A program made the position numbers and the translations under genes. Positions 12,001 to 18,680 of a stretch of DNA of 64,000 nucleotides are shown here, piece after piece. Every line of letters starts with the position of its first letter. Positions within the stretch are counted from its first letter, which is position 1. The DNA is taken from positions 806,001 to 870,000 of the forward strand of contig OZ251225.1 of the NCBI GenBank assembly GCA_965240325.2. Reading direction: 5' to 3'. The stretch comes from Rebecca billardiae RCC1528 (lineage: Eukaryota > Haptophyta). The notes below the pieces were generated by a model. The model saw only the letters and a program-made list of their open reading frames with translations, searched no databases and was not told the origin of the DNA.

Positions 12001-15000
12001 GTGGCGGGCTCGGTGGCGGCGACGGCGGTGGTGGGCTCGGCGGTGGGGATGGTGGCGGTGATGGCGGCGGGCTCGGCGGTAGCAATGGCGGCGGCGGGCT
12101 CGGCGGCGGCATCGGCGGTGGCGACGGTGGCGGGCTCGGCGGCGGCGACGGCGGTGGTGGGCTCGGCGGCGGTGATGGTGGCGGCGATGGTGGCGGGCTC
12201 GGCGGTGGCGATGGTGGCGGTGGGGCCGGCGGCGGCGACGGTGGCGGCGATGGCGGAGGGCTTGGTGGTGGCAACGGCGGCGGTGGACTGGGCGGTGGCG
12301 ACGGCGGCGGAGTCGGAGGCGGCACGGGCGGTGGAGGGCTGGGCGGCGGTGACGGAGGCGGAGAAGGCGGTGGGGCCGGCGGTGGTGAGGGCGGCGGCGA
12401 GGGCGGTGGACTCGGCGGGGGCGATGGCGGCGGTGGGCTCGGTGGGGGCGAGGGTGGCGGCGAAGGTGGCGGGCTCGGCGGCGGCGAGGGCGGCGGCGAC
12501 GGTGGCGGGCTCGGCGGCGGCGACGGCGGTGGTGGGCTCGGCGGCGGTGATGGTGGCGGTGATGGCGGCGGGCTCGGCGGTAGCAATGGCGGCGGCGGGC
12601 TCGGCGGCGGTGACGGCGGCGGCGATGGCGGTGGGCTCGGCGGCGGCAATGGCGGTGGTGGGCTCGGCGGCGGCGACGGCGGCGGCGATGGCGGTGGGCT
12701 CGGCGGTGGCAATGGTGGCGGTGGGCTCGGCGGCGGCGACGGCGGTGGCGACGGTGGCGGGCTCGGCGGCGGCGACGGCGGTGGTGGGCTCGGCGGAGGT
12801 GATGGTGGCGGTGATGGCGGCGGGCTCGGCGGTAGCAATGGCGGCGGCGGGCTCGGCGGCGGTGACGGCGGCGGCGATGGCGGTGGGCTCGGCGGTGGCA
12901 ATGGTGGCGGTGGGCTCGGCGGCGGCGACGGCGGTGGCGATGGCGGTGGGCTCGGCGGTGGCAATGGTGGCGGTGGGCTCGGCGGCGGCATCGGCGGTGG
13001 CGACGGTGGCGGGCTCGGCGGCGGCGACGGCGGTGGTGGGCTCGGCGGCGGTGATGGTGGCGGTGATGGCGGCGGGCTCGGCGGTAGCAATGGCGGCGGC
13101 GGGCTCGGCGGCGGTGACGGCGGCGGCGATGGCGGTGGGCTCGGCGGTGGCAATGGCGGCGGTGGGCTCGGCGGTGGCATCGGCGGTGGCGACGGTGGCG
13201 GGCTCGGTGGCGGCGACGGCGGTGGTGGGCTCGGCGGCGGTGATGGTGGCGGTGATGGCGGCGGGCTCGGCGGTAGCAATGGCGGCGGCGGGCTCGGCGG
13301 CGGTGACGGCGGCGGCGATGGCGGTGGGCTCGGCGGCGGCAATGGTGGCGGTGGGCTCGGCGGCGGCGACGGCGGCGGCGATGGCGGTGGGCTCGGCGGT
13401 GGCAATGGTGGCGGTGGGCTCGGCGGCGGCGACGGCGGTGGCGACGGTGGCGGGCTCGGTGGCGGCAACGGCGGTGGTGGGCTCGGCGGTGGGGATGGTG
13501 GCGGTGATGGTGGCGGGCTCGGCGGTGGCGATGGTGGCGGTGGGGCCGGCGGCGGCGACGGTGGCGGCGATGGTGGAGGGCTCGGTGGTGGCAACGGTGG
13601 CGGTGGACTGGGCGGTGGCGACGGCGGCGGAGTCGGAGGCGGCACGGGCGGTGGAGGGCTGGGCGGCGGTGACGGAGGCGGAGAAGGCGGTGGGGCCGGC
13701 GGTGGTGAGGGCGGCGGCGAGGGCGGTGGACTCGGCGGGGCCGACGGCGGCGGTGGGCTCGGTGGGGGCGAGGGTGGCGGCGAAGGCGGCGGGCTCGGCG
13801 GCGGCGAGGGCGGCGGCGAGGGCGGCGGCGAGGGCGGTGGCGAAGGCGGTGGTGGACTGGGGGGCGGCGACGGCGGCGGCGAAGGTGGTGGGCTTGGCGG
13901 CGCCGAGGGCGGCGGTGAAGGCGGTGGGCTCGGTGGTTGTGAGGGCGGCGGTGGGCTCGGCGGTGGTGAGGGCGGCGGCGAGGGCGGCGGGCTCGGTGGA
14001 GGCGAGGGCGGTGGTGACGGTGGTGGGATCGGTGGCGGCGAGGGCGGTGGTGGACTCGGCGGCGGCGACGGCGGCGGTGACGGCGGTGGGCTCGGCGGCG
14101 GCGAGGGCGGCGGTGAAGGCGGCGGGCTCGGTGGCGGTGAGGGTGGCGGTGGACTTGGCGGAGGTGACGGCGGTGATGAAGGCGGTGGGCTCGGGGGTGG
14201 TGACGGTGGCGGGGAGGGCGGCGGAATCGGCGGTGGTGGCAGGGGCGGCGGGCTCGGCGGCGGAGACGGCGGTGGCGACGGTGGTGGGCTCGGTGGCGGC
14301 GTAGGCGGCGGTGGGCGCGGCGGCGGCGACGGTGGCGGTGACGGCGGCGGGCTCGGCGGCGGCGTCGGCGGTGGGCTCGGTGGCGGTGCGAGGACCAATG
14401 CGGCCGGCGGCGGCGATGGCGGGGGGCTCGGCGGCGAGGGGTAGCCCAGCTCGTAGACGTGAAGCGCCCCCGCGTCCGACCCGCCATCCCAGTCCTTCGG
14501 CGCGCCCGCCAGCACGTGCACCAGCCCGTCCTGCGGCGCCAGCCCAAAGTCTGACGCGAGCGCCGAGCCCATCCACACGCCGATGTCCAGCGTGAGGCTC
14601 AGCCCGCCCTCCAGGTTGGAGAAGACCTGCTCGCTGGTGACCAGGCCGGCGGTGGACAGCTTCACCACCACGAACGATCCCGCCTCCCAGTCGCCGTCGT
14701 CGCCGCCCGGGAAGCCCAGCGCCACGTCGACTGTCCCGTCCGTGTTGTTGCCAACAGTCGCCATCGTGTAGCCGAAGAAGTCAAAGTTGTTGAGCGTAGT
14801 CGTCAAGCCGCCGGTGGCGCTGCCGATCTCCTGATAGGTGCTCACCGTGCCGTCACGGTTGAGGAAGAGCACGAACACGGACCCTTTCTGGCTGGCAGGC
14901 GCGCCGACGATCACATCGGGCACGCCGTCGCCGTCCAGGTCACCGAGCGGCGCAAACGCGGCGCCAAACTCATCGCTGTTGCCCAGGTTCTCGCTGAAGC

Positions 15001-15703
15001 CGCCCACGCCCTCGGCGATCTTGGTGTGCGACTTGACGTCGCCGTCGGCATTGGTGAAGAGCACCCACGCGGCGCCGCCGCCGTCCCCCGGCGCGCCGAC
15101 GATGAGGTCGCTGATGCCGTCGTTGTCGACGTCGCCCAGGTCCGCGATGCCGCGCCCGAACAAGTCGCCGGACGACAGCGTGCCCGTGAAGCCGCCTTGG
15201 CTGGAGCCGATGGTGACGTACGAGCTGACGGTGCCGCTCGTCGTTAGGTAGCACACGTACATGATACCGTTCCCGCCCCCACCGGAGGGCGCGCCGATGG
15301 CCACGTCGGGCACCAAGTCGCTGTTCCTGTCGCCTATTCGGGCGACGCTCAGCCCAAACTGGGCGCCCGATTCGAAGGTGGGCAGGCCACCCTGCCCGGA
15401 TCCGAGGCGCAGGTCGCTGCGCACAGTGCTGTTCGCGCGAAGGAAGAGTACGAGCAGCCCGCCGTCGCCGGATGCCGCGCCGGGCAGCCCGGCGATCGCG
15501 TCGGGAGCGCCATCCCCGTCGATGTCGCCGACGAACGCCAGGCCCTGCTCGCCCATCAGATCCCAGGCAGCGCTCGCTGTGGGGCTGAGCCCCCCAGAGA
15601 GCGCCGAGATCTTATGCTCGCGGGTGAGGCTCACGAATGCGCCCCCCGCGTCGGGCTGGAGGGCCAGCACGAGCAGCGCGCAGGCGGTCCCGGCGCGTAA
15701 CAT
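1..15703 (-). CDS. Giant SPPP-rod surface protein A (FG-GAP + REJ), 3' end off the window
   Basis: An open minus-strand frame runs from ATG at 15703 to the left edge without a stop (about 5,234 codons, no intron needed). Domains: signal peptide (starts MLRAGTACALLVLAL, residues 1-22); FG-GAP/integrin-alpha-like propeller, about 30-415, with Ca-loop motifs such as DLDGDGVPD and DVDNDGISD; Ser-Pro rod, about 421-4355, made of PPPS/PPPA/PPPG units; then a REJ-like region colinear with gene B (CYWRDD and LSFEWR here match CYWQDD and LSYRWR there). The alignment with gene B predicts that a GPS motif and membrane segments follow outside the window. Other long open frames over the rod, on both strands, are by-products of the GC-rich triplet repeat. 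Inferred role: a secreted or membrane-anchored extracellular rod, probably hydroxyprolinated and O-glycosylated. Function unknown. Confidence 0.85.
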   Translation of the reverse strand, partial: MLRAGTACALLVLALQPDAGGAFVSLTREHKISALSGGLSPTASAAWDLMGEQGLAFVGDIDGDGAPDAIAGLPGAASGDGGLLVLFLRANSTVRSDLRLGSGQGGLPTFESGAQFGLSVARIGDRNSDLVPDVAIGAPSGGGGNGIMYVCYLTTSGTVSSYVTIGSSQGGFTGTLSSGDLFGRGIADLGDVDNDGISDLIVGAPGDGGGAAWVLFTNADGDVKSHTKIAEGVGGFSENLGNSDEFGAAFAPLGDLDGDGVPDVIVGAPASQKGSVFVLFLNRDGTVSTYQEIGSATGGLTTTLNNFDFFGYTMATVGNNTDGTVDVALGFPGGDDGDWEAGSFVVVKLSTAGLVTSEQVFSNLEGGLSLTLDIGVWMGSALASDFGLAPQDGLVHVLAGAPKDWDGGSDAGALHVYELGYPSPPSPPPSPPPAALVLAPPPSPPPTPPPSPPPSPPPSPPPRPPPPTPPPSPPPSPPPSPPPSPPPLPPPPIPPPSPPPSPPPSPPPSSPPSPPPSPPPPSPPPSPPPSPPPSPPPSPPPSPPPSPPPSPPPPSPPPIPPPSPPPSPPPSPPPSPPPSPPPSPPPPSQPPSPPPSPPPSAPPSPPPSPPPSPPPSPPPPSPPPSPPPSPPPSPPPSPPPSPPPSPPPSPPPPSAPPSPPPSPPPSPPPAPPPSPPPSPPPSPPPPVPPPTPPPSPPPSPPPPLPPPSPPPSPPPSPPPAPPPPSPPPSPPPSPPPSPPPSPPPPLPPPSPPPSPPPSPPPSPPPPLPPPSPPPSPPPSPPPSPPPPLPPPSPPPSPPPSPPPSPPPPLLPPSPPPSPPPSPPPSPPPPSPPPSPPPSPPPMPPPSPPPPLPPPSPPPSPPPSPPPSPPPPLLPPSPPPSPPPSPPPSPPPPSPPPSPPPSPPPMPPPSPPPPLPPPSPPPSPPPSPPPSPPPPLPPPSPPPSPPPSPPPSPPPPLLPPSPPPSPPPSPPPSPPPPSPPPSPPPSPPPSPPPSPPPPLPPPSPPPSPPPSPPPSPPPPLPPPSPPPSPPPSPPPSPPPPLLPPSPPPSPPPSPPPSPPPPSPPPSPPPSPPPSPPPSPPPSPPPSPPPSPPPPSPPPSPPPSPPPSPPPAPPPSPPPSPPPSPPPPVPPPTPPPSPPPSPPPPLPPPSPPPSPPPSPPPAPPPPSPPPSPPPSPPPSPPPSPPPPSPPPSPPPSPPPMPPPSPPPPLLPPSPPPSPPPSPPPSPPPPSPPPSPPPSPPPSPPPSPPPPLPPPSPPPSPPPSPPPIPPPPSPPPSPPPSPPPMPPPSPPPPLPPPSPPPSPPPSPPPSPPPPSPPPSPPPSPPPAPPPLSPPPSPPPSPPPSPPPSPPPPLPPPSPPPSPPPSPPPSPPPPLPPPSPPPSPPPSPPPSPPPPLLPPSPPPSPPPSPPPSPPPPSPPPSPPPSPPPSPPPSPPPPLPPPSPPPSPPPSPPPSPPPPLLPPSPPPSPPPSPPPSPPPPSPPPSPPPSPPPMPPPSPPPPLPPPSPPPSPPPSPPPSPPPPLLPPSPPPSPPPSPPPSPPPPSPPPSPPPSPPPSPPPSPPPSLPPSLPPIGPPSPPPSPPPSPPPAPPPPLPPPSPPPSVPPSPPPSPPPSPPPSPPPSPPPAPPPPAPPPSPPPSVPPSPPPRSPPVPPPSPPPSPPPGPPPPAPPPSPPPSAPPSPPPSPPPVPPPSPPPSPPPGPPPPAPPPSPPPSVPPSPPPSPPPSPPPSPPPSPPPGPPPPALPPSPPPSVPPSPPPSPPPVPPPSPPPSPPPGPPPPAPPPSPPPSVPPSPPPSPPPSPPPTPPPSPPPAPPPPAPPPSPPPSVPPSPPPSPPPVPPPSPPPSPPPGPPPPAPPPSPPPSVPPSPPPSPPPSPPPSPPPSPPPGPPPPAPPPSPPPSVPPSPPPSPPPSPPPSPPPSPPPGPPPPAPPPSPPPSVPPSPPPSPPPVPPPSPPPSPPPGPPPPAPPPSPPPSVPPSPPPSPPPSPPPSPPPSPPPAPPPPAPPPSPPPSVPPSPPPSPPPVPPPSPPPSPPPGPPPPAPPPSPPPSVPPSPPPSPPPVPPPSPPPSPPPGPPPPAPPPSPPLSVPPSPPPSPPPSPPPSPPPSPPPAPPPPAPPPSPPPSVPPSPPPSPPPSPPPSPPPSPPPGPPPPAPPPSPPPSVPPSPPPSPPPSPPPSPPPSPPPAPPPPAPPPSPPPSVPPSPPPSPPPVPPPSPPPSPPPGPPPPAPPPSPPPSVPPSPPPSPPPSPPPSPPPSPPPAPPPPAPPPSPPPSVPPSPPPSPPPSPPPSPPPSPPPAPPPPAPPPSPPPSVPPSPPPSLPPVPPPSPPPSPPPAPPLPAPPPSPPPSVPPSPPPSPPPVPPPSPPPSPPPGPPPPAPPPSPPPSVPPSPPPSPPPSPPPSPPPSPPPGPPPPAPPPSPPPSVPPSPPPSPPPSPPPSPPPSPPPGPPPPAPPPSPPPSVPPSPPPSPPPSPPPSPPPSPPPAPPPPAPPPSPPPSVPPSPPPSPPPSPPPSPPPSPPPGPPPPAPPPSPPPSVPPSPPPSPPPSPPPSPPPSPPPGPPPPAPPPSPPPSVPPSPPPSPPPSPPPSPPPSPPPAPPPPAPPPSPPPSVPPSPLPSPPPVPPPSPPPSPPPGPPPPAPPPSPPPSVPPSPPPSPPPSPPPSPPPSPPPAPPPPAPPPSPPPSVPPSPPPSPPPVPPPSPPPSPPPGPPPPAPPPSPPPSVPPSPPPSPPPVPPPSPPPSPPPGPPPPAPPPSPPPSVPPSPPPSPPPVPPPSPPPSPPPGPPPPAPPPSPPPSVPPSPPPSPPPVPPPSPPPSPPPGPPPPAPPPSPPPSVPPSPPPSPPPSPPPSPPPSPPPAPPPPAPPPSPPPSVPPSPPPSPPPSPPPSPPPSPPPGPPPPAPPPSPPPSVPPSPPPSPPPSPPPSPPPSPPPAPPPPAPPPSPPPSVPPSPPPSPPPVPPPSPPPSPPPGPPPPAPPPSPPPSVPPSPPPSPPPSPPPSPPPSPPPAPAPPAPPPSPPPSVPPSPPPSPPPSPPPSPPPSPPPAPPPPAPPPSPPPSVPPSPPPSPPPSPPPSPPPSPPPAPPPPAPPPSPPPSVPPSPPPSPPPVPPPSPPPSPPPAPPPPAPPPSPPPSVPPSPPPSPPPVPPPSPPPSPPPGPPPPAPPPSPPPSVPPSPPPSPPPSPPPSPPPSPPPAPPPPAPPPSPPPSVPPSPPPSPPPSPPPSPPPSPPPGPPPPAPPPSPPPSVPPSPPPSPPPSPPPSPPPSPPPAPPPPAPPPSPPPSVPPSPPPSPPPVPPPSPPPSPPPGPPPPASPPSPPPSGPPSPPPSPPPSPPPSPPPSPPPAPPPPAPPPSPPPSVPPSPPPSPPPSPPPSPPPSPPPAPPPPAPPPSPPPSVPPSPPPSLPPVPPPSPPPSPPPGPPPPAPPPSPPPSVPPSPPPSPPPSPPPSPPPSPPPAPPPPAPPPSPPPSLPPSPPPSPPPSPPPSPPPSPPPAPPPPAPPPSPPPSVPPSPPPSPPPSPPPSPPPSPPPGPPPPAPPPSPPPSVPPSPPPSPPPSPPPSPPPSPPPGPPPPAPPPSPPPSVPPSPPPNPPLVPPPSPPPSPPPSPPPSPPPSPPPGPPPPAPLPSPPPSVPPSPPPRSPPPSPPPSPPPSPPPAPPPPAPPPSPPPSVPPFPPPSPPPSPPPSPPPSPPPAPPPPAPPPSPPPSVPPFPPPSPPPSPPPSPLPSPPPAPPPPAPPPSPPPSVPPTPPPSPSPSPPPSPPPSPLPGLPPPAPPPSPPPSVLPSPPPSPPPSPPPSPPPSPPPGLPPPAPPPSPPPSVPPSPPPSPPPVPPPSPPPSPPRTAPPPALPPSPPPSDSPSPPPSPPPVPPPSLPQSPPPGPPPPAPPPSPPPSVPPSPPPSPPPVPSPAPPPSPPPGPPPPAPPPSPPPSVPPSPPPSPPPSVPPPSPPPSPRPRPPPPAPPPSPPPSPPPFPPPSPRPSPPPSSPPSPPPSPPPLPPPSPPPSPPPAQPLPAPPSSPPPSPPPSVPPRPPPSLPPALTPSPPPSPPPSPLHSPPPLPPPSPPPRPPPPAPLPSPPPSPPPFPPSSPPPLSPPPSLPPSPPPSPPPSPPPSPPPSPPPLPPLPSPPPTPPPSLPPSTPPSTQPSFPPSPPPSPPPAPFPLRPPSPPPLPPPSAPPSLPPTPPPSLPPFLPPSQPPGMAMPPLPPSRPPSMPRHPPPSPPPLPPSRPPPSAPPALPPSPPPVPPPSWPPGLLRSPPPQPPPPRAPPSPPPSPPPSPPRPMRSPPPSPPPSPPPAVLPSAPPPFPPPQPSPAQPSSLPPSPPPSPPPSLRALDPPSPPPSAPPSGASPPPPSAPPPRKPPLPPPSPPPGPPPPPPPSAPPPPPPLAAPALESAEFDASATSLVLRFDAPTDRGGLNAGLARCAPLLDDETLGLVAGDAAAAEAAHGGARERQCYWRDDRSLVVNLRAASLVRPGDRVGVRAGVIAHVACAARAPAAPCAAHAYAAAASVVISADAPCGVSSACAAPIASVSGARALPTCAGAALRLVGGVGGGGGVLPLSFEWRVAPLAADPPPAATVAALSALLEALPPTQAVLELGPSALGAEGGFVFSLVLTSALGIASAPATHAVARAPPDGPSVEVDGRSSGVLARAGSAVRLSANVGLSPCWPSTLSAQVRFGWAVLNVTRDDDVDRSGMAAPSAAAPRVPDLSDAAGATLRLPPWSLSAGHAYTLRVLATMAAAPELSASADVSLRVPYLPLRAALTPSAARVGGADAVRLDASASANPNEAAGGGLAFAWAVARASDGAPVELDLANATSPTLLLPPGALPHGAAYLVRVLVSAPGTPALAPAEAEARVDVAAASAPLPALRLVPLGTRKVAPTWERSSGRLVLRATIDAAADAELADGADAEAAHDFVWRAWLVGAGGARAPAPLELADTSAVTTTGAAQPALGFRSGALSPGATYAFEVRATRRADGAAGRAAVAELVVVVNRPPHGGGLAVSPERGIAALTVFALRADSWTDDDADDLPLSYAFSHAAADEGAAAALGAAQRSAHALALLPAGNRTLYVRVADALGASARAAAFVRVYSLRADAADAAVPGSGGAVADAAVSAAVARAQLALAAGDTTRSLQLAGAIAAELGGPAPANASLAAEAAVSLSLLQLSAGAARAGALQEAESRAHATFTLQAVVSAAPPAALATGEMQLSALAQAAAIGAAAATTGVGAAESAALLSALNATLGAPATELAAADAAAVGAAAASA
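3950..10990 (-). repeat. 111-bp (37-codon) higher-order repeat block
   Basis: A marker CACCGACGG recurs at 4103, 4325, 4436 and onward at multiples of 111 bp, giving about 63 units. Each unit encodes eight four-residue PPPx groups plus one five-residue group, with Val, Gly and Ala at fixed places. Longer identical stretches recur at 999 bp (9 units; about 5960 and 6959) and 2,220 bp (20 units; 6959 and 9179), so blocks of units were copied together. Confidence 0.85.
11000..13840 (-). repeat. 63-bp (21-codon) repeat block with 189-bp supercycle
   Basis: The motif GGTAGCAATGG recurs about every 189 bp (near 11145, 11334, 11523), three 63-bp units. A distinctive stretch near 12288-12510 reappears near 13608-13830, 1,320 bp later (440 codons), a larger internal duplication. 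This block has a different unit from the neighbouring 111-bp block although the encoded composition is similar. Confidence 0.8.
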
Positions 15704-15869
15704 GTAGGGGCTCCCAGCACAGCGCATGCCCGCCATCCAAGTTCCAGATAGACCTGGCCGATACTTCTGCGTCGTTTGGTTAAACCGCGACGACCTCGCC
15801 CAACCAACTCGGCTCCAGATGGCGTCCACGCGCGTGCAACCATACGGTTCATGGTACTACCAGTACGGT

Positions 15870-15950
15870 GGCCAGCCTGGCCGATACACACCCTTACCGC
15901 TCTGCGCATGGGGAACCCATGCTCGCAGAGCGGCCGGGGCGAATCTCAGG
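15870..15950 (+). repeat. Inverted-repeat arm 1 with internal hairpin
   Basis: About 81 bp beginning GGCCAGCCTGGCCGATACAC. The reverse complement of 16680-16760 matches it closely. Inside is a 10-bp hairpin, CCGCTCTGCG (15897-15906) pairing with CGCAGAGCGG (15924-15933). Looks like the end of a small non-autonomous mobile element or a foldback element. Confidence 0.7.
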
Positions 15951-16679
15951 GGCCTGAGGCGGTCCCGGACGCGCGCCCCGCGGCCACACCTGAGGGTGCG
16001 GGCGGGCTCTTCGATCATGTTGGTGAGCTCTCCGCCATCGGGGCGCGCTTCATTGCGCCGCCTCGCCTCGCGTACGGCGTTCCCGTCGTGCTCGCACTGA
16101 CAAGGCTGAGCAGAGCGTAGAGTGCCATCATGATTGCATTCGGTTCCAACTTGCTCGCCAGCCACTTCCAGCCAGGTGCGCGCGGCTTGGGAGTAGACGA
16201 TTAGTTCCGTGTGCCCGGGCTCGTCGTGACACCGGCATGCCGATCCCTCCCCAGCCGAGATGTCAGAGCGCGTGCGCACAGGCAGTCACAGGCAGTGCGC
16301 ACTGGTAGCCAAGTGGACGCGTGTGAGCGACGACAAGCCACGACGAGAAAACGGCCGCATCCAACCTTCTCACATACCACTAGACCACCGCGCAGAATGC
16401 GTCTGAGCCCGCCCATTCCCGCCCATAACGAGTTACAGCGGCTCGATTGTGAGGCGGGTGCAAAGGCGGCGGGTGAAAGCGAGCCCCGCGCGGGCGGCGA
16501 GAGAGACGCGCGTGCATAGACCTGATGCGGGAGTGCCCGAACAACGTGAAGGTGCGTCCATCTTCCAAGCGCGCGACCGGTCCGACACCGCGCCACGCCA
16601 AACGAGCACCACGCGTGTCGCCCCCCAGCGCCGGCCACGCGTCCCGAGGCGCTGCCATGTTTTGTCACGGGCCCGATCT

Positions 16680-16760
16680 CTGAGGTTAGCCCCGGCCGCT
16701 CTGCGAGCGTGGTTCCACCACGCGCAGAGCGGCCGGGTGTGTATCGGCCAGGTGGCCAGC
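16680..16760 (-). repeat. Inverted-repeat arm 2 with internal hairpin
   Basis: Reverse-complement partner of 15870-15950 with the same internal palindrome (GGCCGCTCTGCG / CGCAGAGCGGCC). The arms are about 730 bp apart; the sequence between them contains no recognisable transposase. Confidence 0.7.
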
Positions 16761-17405
16761 CCCGATAAGCTACCCCAGTTCTTCATGCCGCATGATTATT
16801 GACCCTGTGCGTGAACGCCTCCAGAGAGTCAGTGTGTTATTGATGTGATCATCGTCCTCAATATTGAAAGGGCTGCGGCGAAGCCGGCTGGTCCCCAGAC
16901 GGCAGTCGCTCCGCTTTGTGCAGTTGGATTATTTCCAGAATGCCGGAGTCCTCTGCCGAGTGCCGAGTCTGCGGCTCAGCGACTCACACTCCAAGGCGGC
17001 CGAGTGGCCTGACCGGGTCCCGGGGCGTCGGCGCTGTGCGCGCCCGGCCGCCCGTGCGCCGCCGTCGCGGTTCACGGCGGGGCCCGATCCCGCCGCGCAG
17101 GCCGACCGAGTAGTGGCTTTGGGTCACAGTCACAGCTCGGGCTGCACTGGCATCACACGCGATTGGCCACACGGCAGCCCGTTTAAGTTTTCCAGAGACG
17201 CTGGCCCTGCGGCTGCGCATCGCCGGCATCCGCGAGACGTACATCGGTGCAGTGCAAACGCCACACCGGACACCCCACAGGCAGGGTTCCTAAGGCATCA
17301 GGAACTCAGCTCGGCAGCCCGGAGTCTCAAGCCGACCCGCACATCCGCGGTGGGTCGGGCAGCCGCACCGTGACGGGCCGTGCGGCGCTGTGCTCCCCCT
17401 CGGCC

Positions 17406-18404
17406 TCAGAGCAGGTCCTTGAGGAGGTCCATGCCGTCCTTGTCGTCGTCGTCGCCCGGCTCCTCGTCGTCGCCGACCGCCTGGTACCGCGGAGGCGGCG
17501 GCGTGCCGTCCCCGTCGGGCGTCGCGGGCGAATCGCCGGGCGCCCCGTCCGGGCCGTCGAACTCGTCCGGCGGCTTCTGCGGCTTCTTCTCGAGCTTCTT
17601 CTTCTCGCCCGTGATCGGATCGATGATCTCGTCCACGTCCCCAGCGAACGGGTTGACGTACGTGCCGGTCAGCTCGATCTCGCGCTGGCGCTCGAGCTCG
17701 TCGCGCGACTTCATCCAGCTGCGCGCGCGCGGCGATGCGGCGGTGCGTGCGCACGGTGCCGGGCGTCAGCGCACACCGCGATGAGGGCGCGCGCGCACGC
17801 GCGCGCAGGCTGCTCACCGCTCGACCTTGCGCGCGCCCTGCAGTGCGAGGTTACCGCCGACGACCGAGACGCCGACAAACGCCGCGAGACCGAGGGTCCG
17901 GCCCTCGTCGGCAGCATCGGCCTGGTCGTCGTAGTCGTATATCTCCTGCTGCACCTCGGACACGCGGTGCTGCTTCTCCGAGAAGATGAAGTCGCGCGTG
18001 ACCACCGAGTCCACCTTCACGCCCAGCTTACGCAGCCGGTCTGCGCTGAACTTTTCGCGCCGGAACGCCTGCTCGACGTCGGGCGGGACGTACATCCGAC
18101 CCGCGGCGAACGACGGCCGGGCGAGGCCGAGCGCGAGGCCGGCCGCGACGGAGCGCAGCGGCGAGATTCGGCCTGCGGCCGAGCGCAGGCCGGCGAGCAG
18201 GCGTGGCCGTCGGCCTGTGGGCTGTGCAGGCGCACGATCGTCATCGGCTGTGCAGAGGGTGTGCGCCCGCGCGGGAGCGTGTGGACGGATGCATGTGCTC
18301 GCGCGCGCGCAGCCCACGCCGGCTCGCGCCGGAAGCACCGCCGCCTGCGCGCCGAGCCCGAGCGCGACGCACAGCAGCGCTAATGGTGCAACACGTGCCG
18401 CCAT
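17406..18404 (-). CDS. Plastid-targeted membrane protein of unknown function
   Basis: Two exons: 18404-17818 and 17718-17406 (intron 99 bp, donor CG|GTGAGC, acceptor GCGCAG|C, phase 2), 299 aa. The N-terminus MAARVAPLALLCVALGLGAQA is an ER-type signal peptide. It is followed by an Arg/Ala/Pro-rich stretch and a second hydrophobic segment ending in SFA, the layout of bipartite targeting to a secondary plastid, possibly with a lumenal signal. The mature part has a conserved-looking helix (VTRDFIFSEKQHRVSEVQQE), one membrane segment (LGLAAFVGVSVVGGNLALQG), then GTYVNPFAGDVDEIIDPITG and a Pro/Asp-rich acidic tail. I do not recognise the family. It is head-to-head with the gene at 18681. Confidence 0.75.
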
Positions 18405-18680
18405 CGATCGCAAATTGGCGCCGGACTGGCGGACTGACCGCTCCCGGACCCTGCTTGTCCTGTCCGGAACTACTGGGGTTTCCACTTTCCACTTCCGGTG
18501 TTCCACCGCCGCCGCCGCCGGCGCCGCAGCCGAGCGGCACCGTGCGTGCGCACCGGCACAGGGGCACCAGCTCGGCTCGGCCAGTGGACACTGGCGTCCC
18601 AGCAACAAGCAGCACGTCTCGGCTGCAGCTCGAGCTCGGCGAGTGGCAGGTCGGGCGCACAGTCGGCTGCGTTGGTGGCG
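18405..18680. promoter_or_regulatory. Bidirectional promoter spacer
   Basis: 276 bp between two divergent start codons (18404 minus, 18681 plus). No TATA box is obvious. It is GC-rich with a run of CCG triplets. Assigned from position only. Confidence 0.45.

Larger units (their letters stand above)
2639..14443 (-). repeat. 11.8-kb coding SPPP repeat array
   Basis: The plus strand is an almost unbroken run of GGN triplets; read on the minus strand it gives proline with Ser, Ala, Gly or Val about every fourth residue, roughly 3,930 residues. Frame is kept throughout, so every length change was a multiple of three. The two ends (2639-3950 and 13840-14443) are degenerate and the middle is homogenised, as expected for unequal exchange. 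A fully extended polyproline-II helix rises about 0.31 nm per residue, so this rod could reach about 1.2 micrometres. Confidence 0.9.
15704..17405. other. Intergenic spacer upstream of gene A
   Basis: 1.7 kb between the gene A start and the 3' end of the next minus-strand gene. No convincing coding sequence. It holds a pair of inverted repeat arms (15870-15950 and 16680-16760) and presumably the gene A promoter. I see no other structure. Confidence 0.6.

Noticed and set aside
2106-14576. Very long open frames over the rod that read as Gly-rich (plus) or Ala/Thr- and Arg/His-rich (minus) proteins
   Set aside because: They are other readings of the same GGN repeat. Only the minus PPPS frame joins a signal peptide and propeller on one side and a REJ region on the other.
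16211-16802. Several 100-150 residue open frames in the spacer upstream of gene A
   Set aside because: Composition like random GC-rich DNA, mutually overlapping, and partly made of the inverted repeat.
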